Shown: positions 21,747-30,136 of the stretch, one piece after another
How positions within the stretch are numbered: position 1 is the stretch's first letter
How the letters are laid out: the number at the start of each line of letters is the position of its first letter
Source: Candidatus Methylomirabilota bacterium
GTDB taxonomy: Bacteria; Methylomirabilota; Methylomirabilia; Methylomirabilales; 2-02-FULL-66-22
Direction of reading: 5' to 3'
NCBI GenBank assembly: GCA_016209735.1
Contig: JACQVN010000012.1
Location: 1 to 32,664 of the forward strand
Length of the DNA stretch: 32,664 nt
Notes under the pieces: model-generated
Database searches by the model: none
What the model was told of the DNA's origin: nothing
Seen by the model: the letters and a program-made list of their open reading frames with translations, nothing else
Made by a program: the position numbers and the translations under genes

Positions 21747-23246
21747 TCACCGGACCCGCCCGGTGGCTTGCAGCCACAGGGCGCGTGCGGTCTGGAAGTC
21801 GGCAAGCGCGGCCACCACGTTGAAGCGTGCACGGGCGAGCGCCGTCTGCGAGTCCAGCACTTCGAGCTGGATCCCGCGCCCGCTGGCGTACCGCTCCTGC
21901 ACGATGCGAAACTGCTCTTCGGCCTGGGTCAAACCCTTCCGGCTGGCTTCGATGTTCTGCTCGGCCGCCTGGAGCGAGAGCGCCGCCTGATGCACCGCCT
22001 TGGCGATCTGCTGGCGTGCCAGGACCACCTGCTCTTCCGCTTGCTCCTGACGCGCCCGAGCGGTCTGGACGGCGTTCTCGCGCATAAAGCCATCGAAGAG
22101 CGGGACCGTGAGGACGAGGCCAACCGAGTACCCCTCGGGGCTGTCAAAGGGCATGTCGCGATTCCGCATCCGCTGCCAGTCGTACATCCAGGACGCCGAC
22201 AGCTCCGGGAGGTAGCGGCCGTAGGCCGAGCGCAGGTCGGACTGCGCGGCGTCCACACGCTTCTCTGCCACCTGCGCCTCGGGATGGGCAGCGAGCGCCG
22301 CCCGGATGCCCTCCTCGACCGAAACCGGGCTGGGTGCGTATTCCAGCGGCTCGGAGGGCGCGATGGGGGACGCCAGGTCCACGCCGAGCGTCGTCTTCAG
22401 GGCGACCAGGGCCAGCGCGGCCTGATTGCGCGCCGTGGTCTCGAACTGGACCGCGTTCGCCAGCTCGGCCTCGTCGCGCAGGACAACAAAGCGGGCGGCC
22501 CGTCCGGCGTCGAACTCCTCCCGGCTCACGCGGAGCCGCTCCTCCGTCTGCCGGACAAGGTCACTCGCCACGCGGGCGTTCTCCTGCTCGCGCACCGCGG
22601 CGATGTAGTCGAAGCGCGCCTGCGTGGCCACGTCCAGCTCGGTAGCCTCGCGCATCAGCGCGGCGGCTTCCGCCCGCGAGCGAGCCGCCTTGTAGCCGTA
22701 GTAGGTCCGCCCGCCGGAGAAGAGCGGCCACATGACCGTGAGGTTCAGGTCCTGGGTGCGGTTCGCCCCGAACACCTGGTAGTTCCGGGCCATGGTGTCC
22801 CCGACGGAGGTGTAAACGTTCGGGACCATGTTCTGCCTGGCGAGGTAGCCGTTGAGGGAGGCTTGCGGGTAGAAGCCGGCCGTCGCCTCCCGCTGCATGG
22901 AGCGCATGGCGCGCTGGTCGGCGGCAGCGGCCTTCACCTTGCGGCTGTGCGCGAGGGCCAGCTCCACCGCCTGCGACATCGTCAGCGGGCCCTCGACGCG
23001 GGGCAGTGCCTCCTGCGCCACGGCCACAGACGTCACGGCCACCACAAGGAACAGCGCGAGGAGGAATCCCGGTATGCTAGTAGGTTGCCGAAATCCCCTT
23101 TTCCGACCAGGCTGCTCAAACAGGCCCAGATGCAAGGCGGCTCGCGGAGGGCCGAGTGAGGCGTACCGTGGGTACGCCGCAGCGAGTGCCCGAGCGGGCC
23201 AACGCCGCAGATGGGCCTGTTTCAGCGGCCGATTAGTGACTCCCAT
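21747..23246 (-). CDS. TolC-family outer membrane factor of the RND operon
   Basis: The protein has two OEP domains: about 110-290 (MSQAVELALAHSRKVKAAAA onward) and about 310-490 (YSVGLVLTVPLFDGFMRENA onward). It forms the outer membrane duct of the efflux pump. ATG 23246 overlaps the adaptor gene's last codons, giving 499 residues. The first 60 are odd: about 45 of them are encoded by a 119-bp palindromic repeat, and the apparent signal peptide (FLLALFLVVAVTSVAVAQ) comes only after it, at about 62-80. No better in-frame start exists between repeat and signal, so either the signal has a very long n-region or a non-standard codon is used. Confidence 0.88.
   Translation of the reverse strand: MGVTNRPLKQAHLRRWPARALAAAYPRYASLGPPRAALHLGLFEQPGRKRGFRQPTSIPGFLLALFLVVAVTSVAVAQEALPRVEGPLTMSQAVELALAHSRKVKAAAADQRAMRSMQREATAGFYPQASLNGYLARQNMVPNVYTSVGDTMARNYQVFGANRTQDLNLTVMWPLFSGGRTYYGYKAARSRAEAAALMREATELDVATQARFDYIAAVREQENARVASDLVRQTEERLRVSREEFDAGRAARFVVLRDEAELANAVQFETTARNQAALALVALKTTLGVDLASPIAPSEPLEYAPSPVSVEEGIRAALAAHPEAQVAEKRVDAAQSDLRSAYGRYLPELSASWMYDWQRMRNRDMPFDSPEGYSVGLVLTVPLFDGFMRENAVQTARARQEQAEEQVVLARQQIAKAVHQAALSLQAAEQNIEASRKGLTQAEEQFRIVQERYASGRGIQLEVLDSQTALARARFNVVAALADFQTARALWLQATGRVR
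23111..23229. repeat. Long imperfect palindrome inside the TolC reading frame
   Basis: Two arms of about 57 bp, starting GCTGCTCAAACAGGCCCAGA and ending GGCGTACC, are imperfect complements around a GTGG loop. The tips share AAACAGGCCCA and GCGTACC. On the - strand the element is open through its whole length in the TolC frame. Such elements are normally intergenic, and its arms are unrelated to the AGCCCG palindromes elsewhere in the window. Confidence 0.8.
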
Positions 23247-24726
23247 GGGCGCCTCCTGTCGTGGGCGCTGGCGGCGTGGCTGCCGCCCCGTGCCCCCCAT
23301 GATCCGACGGAGCCAGTGCCGCAGGCCGTGATGGCGGCCTTGCCGGCGGCGAGGGGGCTGCTGTCGCGGGCGACCCCGGTCGACCGGCCCCAGGCGGGAC
23401 CGGCGGCGCGCCCGCCGCCGAATGCCCGCCATGTCCCCCCGCAGGTGCCGCCGTCGCCACGTCGGCCACCCGCGCCCCGACGTACAGCCCATCGTGGCCG
23501 CGTCGAACCACGCGCTCGCCCTCGCTGAGGCCGCTGAGGACCTCGACGCGCTCCGCATTCTCGAAGCCCGTGGTCACTTCGCGGCGCTCCCCCCGCTCCC
23601 CGTTGACGACCCACACGCTGGCCGCGCCGCCCATGCGAACCACGGCCTCGCGGGGCACCGAGAGTACCTCGGCGCGCTCGCCGGTCACGAACTGCATCTG
23701 GACGTACTGCCCCGGGAACAGCCGGCGGCCGTCGTTCGGCACTACCGCCTCCACGACCGCCGTCCGCGCCCCCGGATCGATGAAGGGAAAGACCGAGGTG
23801 ACCCGGGCGGTGAAGGTGCCGGCGTTGCCCGTCATGCTGACCGTCACCGGCGAGCCGACCCGGATGCCGGGCAGGTCTTTCTCGCCCACGTTGGCCTGGA
23901 GACGCACCTTGTCGGTCTGGGAGATCCTCAGGACGGGCAGGCCCGGCTGCACGAGGACCCCGGGCGCCACGAAGCGCTTCACGACGTATCCCGAAGTCGT
24001 GGCCCGGATGTTCACATAGTCCCGCACGACCTGGGCCGTCTTGACCTGCGCCTGCCCCTGGGTGACGATGGCGTCGGCCGCGTCGACTTTTCGGAGGGCC
24101 GACGCCTCCAGGGCCTTGGCCTGGTCAATCCGCGCCCGAGCCGCCGCGACTCGAGCCTGGGCCGCCGCCGCCTGGGCCCGGGAGCTCTCCGCCTCCTGTC
24201 GGGAGATGGCCCCCTTTGACAGCAGTTGCTCATCCCGCGCGGCAACCGAGGTTTGGTAACCCGCTTCCGCCTCGGCCGTGGCCAGCTCCTTTTCCGTCTG
24301 GATCACCCCGTAGCGGGCCGCCGCAACGTCGGCCTCCGTCTGGCTGCGGTTGGCCTGCGTGGTCGCCGCCATGGCTTCGGCTTCCTGGACGCGTGACGCC
24401 AGCTCCACATCGTCCAGTCTGGCGACCACTTGCCCGGCTTGCACCCGGTCGCCCGGATAGACCCGCATCTCCACGATCCGCCCCGTCACGCGCGGGTACA
24501 CATCCTCCTCCGTGTAGGCTGCCACCGAGCCCGTGTACATGACGGTCCCGCGGATGGGACCGCGCTCAACCGGGGCCAGGCTCACGGGGAACGCGGAGGC
24601 GGCGCCGGTCACCCGCGCACTCATGTCCATGGCCGGGCGGCTCGCCGCCACGTTGGCATGGTACGCCCACACCCCCGCCGCCAGGACCATCAGCACAGCT
24701 ATTCCCTTTCCGAGCATCTTCTTCAT
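23233..24726 (-). CDS. RND efflux periplasmic adaptor (membrane fusion protein) with His-rich tail
   Basis: The 497-residue protein has an N-terminal signal anchor (about 7-24), then the biotinyl-lipoyl part (VYPRVTGRIVEMRVYPGDRV), a long alpha-hairpin (about 115-215), a second lipoyl half and beta-barrel (YVVKRFVAPGVLVQPGLPVL onward) and a membrane-proximal domain. After about residue 410 it ends with a flexible tail rich in His, Gly and Pro (GGHGGHSAAG, SDHGGHGAA, GGAHGSH), probably metal binding. ATG 24726 has GGGAGGAG upstream and overlaps the preceding stop (ATGA). It connects the RND permease to TolC and may hand metal to the pump. Confidence 0.92.
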   Translation of the reverse strand: MKKMLGKGIAVLMVLAAGVWAYHANVAASRPAMDMSARVTGAASAFPVSLAPVERGPIRGTVMYTGSVAAYTEEDVYPRVTGRIVEMRVYPGDRVQAGQVVARLDDVELASRVQEAEAMAATTQANRSQTEADVAAARYGVIQTEKELATAEAEAGYQTSVAARDEQLLSKGAISRQEAESSRAQAAAAQARVAAARARIDQAKALEASALRKVDAADAIVTQGQAQVKTAQVVRDYVNIRATTSGYVVKRFVAPGVLVQPGLPVLRISQTDKVRLQANVGEKDLPGIRVGSPVTVSMTGNAGTFTARVTSVFPFIDPGARTAVVEAVVPNDGRRLFPGQYVQMQFVTGERAEVLSVPREAVVRMGGAASVWVVNGERGERREVTTGFENAERVEVLSGLSEGERVVRRGHDGLYVGARVADVATAAPAGGHGGHSAAGAPPVPPGAGRPGSPATAAPSPPARPPSRPAALAPSDHGGHGAAATPPAPTTGGAHGSH

Positions 24727-25211
24727 CGCGCTCCTCCCGAGGCCAACGACGTTGTCCCCTGCAACCGCTGCTCCTGTTCCGGCGACAGGAGCCACGCGGC
24801 TTCTTCTCCGTGGAGCCGCCGCCGCTCCCGCAGCTCGGCGCTCAGCAGTCGGAGGTCGCCGCCCCGCCGCTGGATCTCCGTGAGGCTGGCGCCCCCGTGC
24901 GCCTGAGCCTCGGCCATGAACCGTTGAAACTCCTCGCCGGCCTCCTGGACGGCGGCCCGCAGACCTTCACTCTCCGCCCGCCACCGCCGGTCCAGGGCCA
25001 TGAGCCGGCTCACCTGTTCCCGGGTGAGGGCCAGCGCCTCGGCCCGGTCCACGATCTCCCGGGCGGTGGGAGCCGGGGCCAGCGGCGGGGTGTCCGCTCG
25101 GACCGGGGCCGGCGGCGGGGCCGGCCGCGCCCGCCACTGGCTCAGGCCAAACCCGAGCCCGATGGCCAGGAGGGCCAGCGTCGTGCCAAGGTACCGGACG
25201 CGGAGGATCAT
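24723..25211 (-). CDS. Periplasmic metal-response protein, ZraP/CnrX-like
   Basis: The 162-residue protein has an N-terminal signal anchor (about 8-25), a Pro-rich linker (about 28-50) and then helical sequence with LTREQVSRLMALDRRWRAES and LSPEQEQRLQG. These resemble the LTxxQ-type repeats of the Spy/CpxP/ZraP/CnrX family of periplasmic metal sensors and chaperones. It lacks the His/Met-rich metal sites typical of CnrX, so its ligand is uncertain. Both ends overlap neighbours by ATGA, placing it inside the RND operon. Confidence 0.7.
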   Translation of the reverse strand: MILRVRYLGTTLALLAIGLGFGLSQWRARPAPPPAPVRADTPPLAPAPTAREIVDRAEALALTREQVSRLMALDRRWRAESEGLRAAVQEAGEEFQRFMAEAQAHGGASLTEIQRRGGDLRLLSAELRERRRLHGEEAAWLLSPEQEQRLQGTTSLASGGAR

Positions 25212-28200
25212 GCCGCCACCTCCTCCTTCGCCCGGCGGCGCAGCAGCCTGCTCAGCACGCGCTGGACCAGCGTTGCCAGGTCGTCCGTGTAGGTGTGGAT
25301 CACCGGAACGACGAACAGCGCGAGGACGGTGCCGATCCCGAGGCCGCCGATGACGACCGTTGCCAGCGGCGCATAGGCGTCGATGCCGGTGCGCGGGAAA
25401 AAGGCCACCGGGATCAGGGCCACGATGGTGATCAGCGAGGTCATGAGGATCGGCCGCAGCCGGATGGGCCCGGCCGTGAGGATGGCCTCGTCCCGCGCCA
25501 TCCCGCTCTCGCGCAGCCGCAACACGAGGTCGATCATCAGGACGGCCACCGTCATCATCATGCCGGTGAGAATGACCACGGCCAGGATCGAGACCGTGGA
25601 GAAGGTCTGCCCGGCCAGGTACAGGCCACCCAGGACCCCGGTCAGCGTGAGCGACAGCGAGAAGACCATGTTGAGCGGCTCGATCAGGCTCCTGAACTGC
25701 GCCACCAGGAGCAGGAACATGAAGATGACCGCCAGGTAAAGCCCGCGCAGCAGCCGCTGGAACGACTCCTCCATCTGGGTCATGTCGCCGCGCAGCTCGA
25801 TCCCGTACCCGGGCGGGAAATCCAGCTTCTCGTGGGCCGCCATCATCAGGTCCATGGACAGGTCCATGCTGGGTGGGCCGCCCTTCCGGTAGTAGCCGAT
25901 CACGGAGATGACCCGGCGGAAGTTGTCGTGTTCCACCAGCGTCGCCCCGGCCCGATCCTCCAGCCGGGCCAGCGAGGAGAGGGGCGCCACTTCCCCGCGC
26001 TTCCCCACGATCTTCACCTGCTCCAGGTCCAGGCGGTCTTTCCGCTGATCTTCCCGGTAGCGGAGCAGAATCGTGAAGAGGCGCTTGTTGTCCACGCGGT
26101 AGAACTCGGTGGTCAGCCCGCCCTTCAGCGCGTAATAGGCCTGGTTCGCCACCTCCTCGACCGCGAGGCCGAGCTCCTGGGCCCGGGCCCGGTCCACCAC
26201 GACGTGGAGCTGCGGGAGGGTCATGGCCCAGGAGGTGGAGGCCTGGACCAAGCCGGGAACCTCCTCAGCCAGCTTCAAGGCTTGCTGGCCGAACTCGTGG
26301 AGCTTCGCCAGTTCCGGGCCGTAGATGATCACCTGGATGGGGGCGGCGCTGGAGGCCATGACGTCCGCCCCCATCTCCTTGATGGCGAGGCGGCGGATGC
26401 CGGGAATGGTGCGCATGGCCTCCTGCTGCACCCCGTCGATGACCTGCCAGATGTCCCGCTGCCGCCGGGACGAGTCCACCAGGGTGATCATCATGCTGGC
26501 GGCGTTCACGGCGCCCATGCTATAGCCCGTGAAGTAGGTCCCGCCCGGCTCGAAGCCCACCTCCGAGGAGACCTTCACGACCTCGGGCTGCTTCAGCAGG
26601 AGTTGCTCCACCTGCTTGGCGATCTCCGACGTGCGCGCGAAGGAGGTGCCCGGCTGCGCCTCGAGCTGCGCATAGGCCTGGGACACGTCGGCCAGCGGCA
26701 TCATCTCGCTGCCGATCTTCGGATAGAGCGCCACCCCCACGAGGATGGCAGCGGTCGCCACCGCCAGCACGCTGAAGCGATTCCCGAGGCCCCAGCCGAG
26801 CGCGCCACGGTACCGGGCTTCCAGCCGCTCGAAGAACCGCTGGCACGGATCCAGGGCATACCGCTCCAGCCGCGTCCGCCGCGCCTTTGCTGCGTGGGGC
26901 TGGAAGAGGTTGGCCGCGAGCACTGCGGTCAAGGTGAAGGAGACCAGGGCCGAGGCCAGCAAGGCGAGGATGATCGGCCAGACGATGCCCTCGAACATGA
27001 ATTGCACGATCCCGCCGGAGAACGCCAGCGGCAAGAGCGCCACGCAAAGCATGAAGGTGATGGCGAGGACGGCGAGTCGCACCTCGCTGATCCCGTCCAC
27101 CGTGGCCTCCTTCGGGCTCTTCCCCATCCGGAGGTGCCGCTCGATGGAGTGGATGTCGATGATGGAGTCATCCACCAGGCGCCCGACGGACAGCAGGAGG
27201 CCGATGAGCGTGGAGCTGTTGAGGGTCATGCCGAAGGGCACCATGGCCAGGAGGGCCATCCCCAGCGAGATGGGGATGGTGATGACGGAGATGAGCGTGC
27301 CGCGGAGATTCCCCAGAAAGAACAGCACCACCAGCCCGGTGAGACCGATGGCGATGAACAGCTCCTCCGCCATGTTCGCCATCAGGTAGTCCACGAAGGT
27401 GGCGTTGTCATAGGCCACGTCGAATTTCAGGCCAGGGAAGTCTTCCTGGATCTCCTTGAGCTTCTCCTTCACCCCGTCGATGACCCGGACCGAGCTGGCC
27501 TCGGGCTGCTGGATGATCGCCAGCTCCACGGCCTCCTTGCCGTTGAAGCGGTAGAGGCTCCGCTGCTCGCGGGGCGCGTTCACGACCTGGGCCACGTCCT
27601 TCAGGTACACGGTCGCCCCATCCACGCTGGCGATCGGGTAATTCGCAACCTCCTCGGGGGTGCGGGCGCGAAGATCGGTCCGTACCGTCAGCTCGCGGTC
27701 CTGGAAGGTAAGCGTCCCCACCGGCTTGGACTGATTCTGCATGTCCAGGGCGGTCTTGAGATCGAGGACGCTCAACTTGTAGGCGGCCAGCCGCTCCCGA
27801 TCCACGATCACCTGCATCTGGAGTTTCTGCCCGCCGAACAGCATGATCGACTGGACGTCTTGCACCACCTTGAGCCGGTTGAGGACCTCGTTCTCCACCA
27901 GGGTCCGAAGTTCGACGGGATCGTACCCCGCGCCCGTGACCGCCAAGGAGACGACCGGGATGTTCAGGGGGTCGATGGGCAGCACCCAGGACGGCTTCAG
28001 GTTGGCGCCCATGGCGGGCAGGTCCGCCTGGACGACGTTCATCAATGACTGCACGTCGAACAGGGCCTTCTTCATGTCCGTCCCGTACCAGAATTCCACC
28101 GAAACGATGGAGAAGCCCTCCTGCGAAGTGGAGCGGACGAAGTGGACGTTCTTCAGGTCCGTCATCCGCTCCTCGATGGGCCTGGAGAAGTAGGTCTCCA

Positions 28201-28426
28201 TCTCCTCGGCCGAAAGACCCGGCATCATGGATACGATGCCGACCATCGGGCTCTCGACGTACGGCATCATCCGCCGCGGCATCTGCTTCCAGATGACCAG
28301 CACCGACAGGATCGCGATGCCGAGGTAGAAGGCAATGACGATGTAGGGGTGCTCGATGGACCAGCGACTGATATTGGTCCTGGCCCGGGTGAACGGGCTT
28401 GTCGTGTCGTGTGAAGTTGCGCTCAC
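25208..28426 (-). CDS. RND-family efflux permease (AcrB/CzcA type)
   Basis: The 1072-residue protein has the two-fold repeat of RND pumps: TM1 at about 24-44, a porter loop, TM2-6 (LFIAIGLTGLVVLFFLGNLR onward) and a second half. The proton-relay helix carries SVGRLVDDSIIDIHSIERHL, with two Asp residues. It is closest in feel to heavy-metal or multidrug RND pumps and shows no CzcA-specific signature that I can assign. GTG 28426 is chosen because AGGAGAG lies six bases upstream; a longer frame upstream has no family match. It is the first gene of the four-gene pump operon, followed by the ZraP-like, adaptor and TolC genes. Metal export is inferred from the neighbourhood. Confidence 0.93.
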   Translation of the reverse strand: MSATSHDTTSPFTRARTNISRWSIEHPYIVIAFYLGIAILSVLVIWKQMPRRMMPYVESPMVGIVSMMPGLSAEEMETYFSRPIEERMTDLKNVHFVRSTSQEGFSIVSVEFWYGTDMKKALFDVQSLMNVVQADLPAMGANLKPSWVLPIDPLNIPVVSLAVTGAGYDPVELRTLVENEVLNRLKVVQDVQSIMLFGGQKLQMQVIVDRERLAAYKLSVLDLKTALDMQNQSKPVGTLTFQDRELTVRTDLRARTPEEVANYPIASVDGATVYLKDVAQVVNAPREQRSLYRFNGKEAVELAIIQQPEASSVRVIDGVKEKLKEIQEDFPGLKFDVAYDNATFVDYLMANMAEELFIAIGLTGLVVLFFLGNLRGTLISVITIPISLGMALLAMVPFGMTLNSSTLIGLLLSVGRLVDDSIIDIHSIERHLRMGKSPKEATVDGISEVRLAVLAITFMLCVALLPLAFSGGIVQFMFEGIVWPIILALLASALVSFTLTAVLAANLFQPHAAKARRTRLERYALDPCQRFFERLEARYRGALGWGLGNRFSVLAVATAAILVGVALYPKIGSEMMPLADVSQAYAQLEAQPGTSFARTSEIAKQVEQLLLKQPEVVKVSSEVGFEPGGTYFTGYSMGAVNAASMMITLVDSSRRQRDIWQVIDGVQQEAMRTIPGIRRLAIKEMGADVMASSAAPIQVIIYGPELAKLHEFGQQALKLAEEVPGLVQASTSWAMTLPQLHVVVDRARAQELGLAVEEVANQAYYALKGGLTTEFYRVDNKRLFTILLRYREDQRKDRLDLEQVKIVGKRGEVAPLSSLARLEDRAGATLVEHDNFRRVISVIGYYRKGGPPSMDLSMDLMMAAHEKLDFPPGYGIELRGDMTQMEESFQRLLRGLYLAVIFMFLLLVAQFRSLIEPLNMVFSLSLTLTGVLGGLYLAGQTFSTVSILAVVILTGMMMTVAVLMIDLVLRLRESGMARDEAILTAGPIRLRPILMTSLITIVALIPVAFFPRTGIDAYAPLATVVIGGLGIGTVLALFVVPVIHTYTDDLATLVQRVLSRLLRRRAKEEVAA

Positions 28427-28478
28427 GGCTTTCTCTCCTGGTGATGTGGCTGTTCGCTGAAGACCTCTGGGATTGCGC

Positions 28479-29618
28479 TCAGGCGTTGCCCACTCGCGCC
28501 GGCTCCGCCGCCGCGGAGATGGCAAAGACCTCCAGAGGATCTCGCCGCCCCCGAAGCGCAAGCCGGCCAAGGCCTCTGACTTGCAGCTTCGAGGGCACTC
28601 CAACGGCCTTCAAGGCAGGCCTGGATATCAGGTACCACTCCTCCAATTCCCTGCACTTCTGCTCGATCCGGGCCGTTGTGTTCATGGTGTTGCCAACCAG
28701 GACGATCTGTTGCTTGACCGAACCGACCTCGCCCACGGAGACCGGCCCGAAATGCAGGGCGCAGCGAAACCGCGGCAGGACGCCGAACTCCTGCCGGTAC
28801 TCTTCCTGTCGGCCGCGGATGATCTCTTGCGCCCGGAGGGCACACACGAGCGCTTGGGAGCGCCGTGCACCTCTCGTATCGGGCCAGGTGACGACGATCT
28901 GATCGCCTACGACCTCGTGGATCTCCCCCTCGGTCTCGACCACCGCTTGCGATACGTCGGAAATGAAGTGGTTGAGCAGCCGATGATAGCCGACGCTCCC
29001 CAGTTGTTCCCCAAGGCCTGTCGAGCCGACCAGATCGACGAACAAAACAAAACGAGTCTCATTCTTCGGCGTGTGGTACCGGCCATCCACGAAATTGAGC
29101 AGGACCCGCGGGCCCAAGAGCCGATTGACCATGATGACGAAGTTCACGGCGGTGGCGACCAGGAGCGAGAAGGCGAGAGACGCCACAGAGCCGGGATGGA
29201 TATGCGAAAGCACGACATGGGATGATCCGGTGACCGCACTGACCGCAATCGTGGAAGCAATGGCAACCACGGTGTAGGCAAGGCACCGAAATCCAAACAC
29301 CAGGAAGAACGGACGTCGCACAAGCCGCGCCGCGATCGGGCGCGAGTTGATCCCATGCTCCAGACCGATCAGTGGCAGCGCCAGAAACCACGCATGCAGC
29401 CCACTGACAAGCATATCGCGGATCAGCGAGGTGGTGCCAAAGGCAACGCCCAGCATGCCGCCCCCCACGAAGGCCGCCAGCGACACCACCCCGAACCGGG
29501 AGAGCCGCCCGAGATCGTTGCGGAGGACGGACGCTGCTCGCGCCAACCTGGAATCCACTATCCGCAAGCTCTTCGTCTGGCCGTCCGACCAGAGAAACGG
29601 GGAGCCTGTCTCGCTCAT
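28479..29618 (-). CDS. Membrane class III adenylate/guanylate cyclase
   Basis: The 379-residue protein has about four N-terminal membrane spans (about 44-160) and a C-terminal class III cyclase domain (about 190-360). The catalytic start FVLFVDLVGSTGLGEQLG supplies the first metal-binding Asp, and VGDQIVVTWPD supplies the second. LVGNTMNTTARIEQKCRELE contains the N-T-x-x-R transition-state motif. This suggests an active cyclic nucleotide synthase that senses something in the membrane. ATG 29618 follows GAGGGAT. It ends 52 bp before the RND permease start, so cAMP signalling and efflux might be co-transcribed, which is not shown. Confidence 0.88.
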   Translation of the reverse strand: MSETGSPFLWSDGQTKSLRIVDSRLARAASVLRNDLGRLSRFGVVSLAAFVGGGMLGVAFGTTSLIRDMLVSGLHAWFLALPLIGLEHGINSRPIAARLVRRPFFLVFGFRCLAYTVVAIASTIAVSAVTGSSHVVLSHIHPGSVASLAFSLLVATAVNFVIMVNRLLGPRVLLNFVDGRYHTPKNETRFVLFVDLVGSTGLGEQLGSVGYHRLLNHFISDVSQAVVETEGEIHEVVGDQIVVTWPDTRGARRSQALVCALRAQEIIRGRQEEYRQEFGVLPRFRCALHFGPVSVGEVGSVKQQIVLVGNTMNTTARIEQKCRELEEWYLISRPALKAVGVPSKLQVRGLGRLALRGRRDPLEVFAISAAAEPARVGNA

Positions 29619-29859
29619 ATCCCTCGGCCTTTCCAACCATGCCAATCGCAACCCATGACGTCTCCCATGACGAACACCGACGCCGACACGATTCACAGCG
29701 ACACCCGGCATTCCCGCGCGCCCGCCCGACGCCGATCGGCGGTCGCACGAGGGCCCAAGGCTCTCCAGCACGGGCCGGTCCAGACCCGTCACCGCCGCAT
29801 CGTCGGGAATGACCCTCCGATGGGTTCCGTCCAGCACACGCTGCAGGGAAAGAAAGTGT
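29619..29859. other. Intergenic region without a recognised feature
   Basis: About 240 bp separate the cyclase from the small membrane protein. I see no convincing gene, repeat or promoter here. Confidence 0.5.
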
Positions 29860-30135
29860 CTAGGAGGGGAAAGCCATTTCGGGAGGCCGGTGGGGAACCG
29901 GCGTCAAGAGGGGAGAGAAGAGCGTTCGCTCCTCCGGTGCCGCCCAACCGGCCAGGCTCGGGAGGGCAAAGGCCACCGCCCCCGTGATCAGAGCCACCGT
30001 GAGGCTGGCGCAGAGGGCGGGGGAAGGACCGTGGTTGCCCAGCTCACCGTGGTGGCCGGGCAGCACGCAGAATCCAAATGTCATGACCAGAGCGATAGCC
30101 GCAATCGCGGCGGGCCCCAGCCATTTCGGTCTCAT
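29860..30135 (-). CDS. Small two-span membrane protein of unknown function
   Basis: The 91-residue product has two hydrophobic helices (about 8-26 and 44-64) joined by a short His-rich loop (GHHGELGNHG), with Cys residues just before and after it. It matches no family I recognise. The ATG starts one base after the UGA stop of the DUF1573 gene, so the two are translationally linked, which supports it being real. Confidence 0.65.
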   Translation of the reverse strand: MRPKWLGPAAIAAIALVMTFGFCVLPGHHGELGNHGPSPALCASLTVALITGAVAFALPSLAGWAAPEERTLFSPLLTPVPHRPPEMAFPS

Positions 30136-30136
30136 C

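Noticed and set aside
25295-28048. A 917-codon open frame on the + strand
   Set aside because: It lies antisense to the RND permease, is rich in Asp/His/Arg in the way GC-rich shadows are, and has no domain.
25208-28603. RND permease start at 28603
   Set aside because: The first 59 residues have no family similarity, whereas GTG 28426 has AGGAGAG at the right distance.
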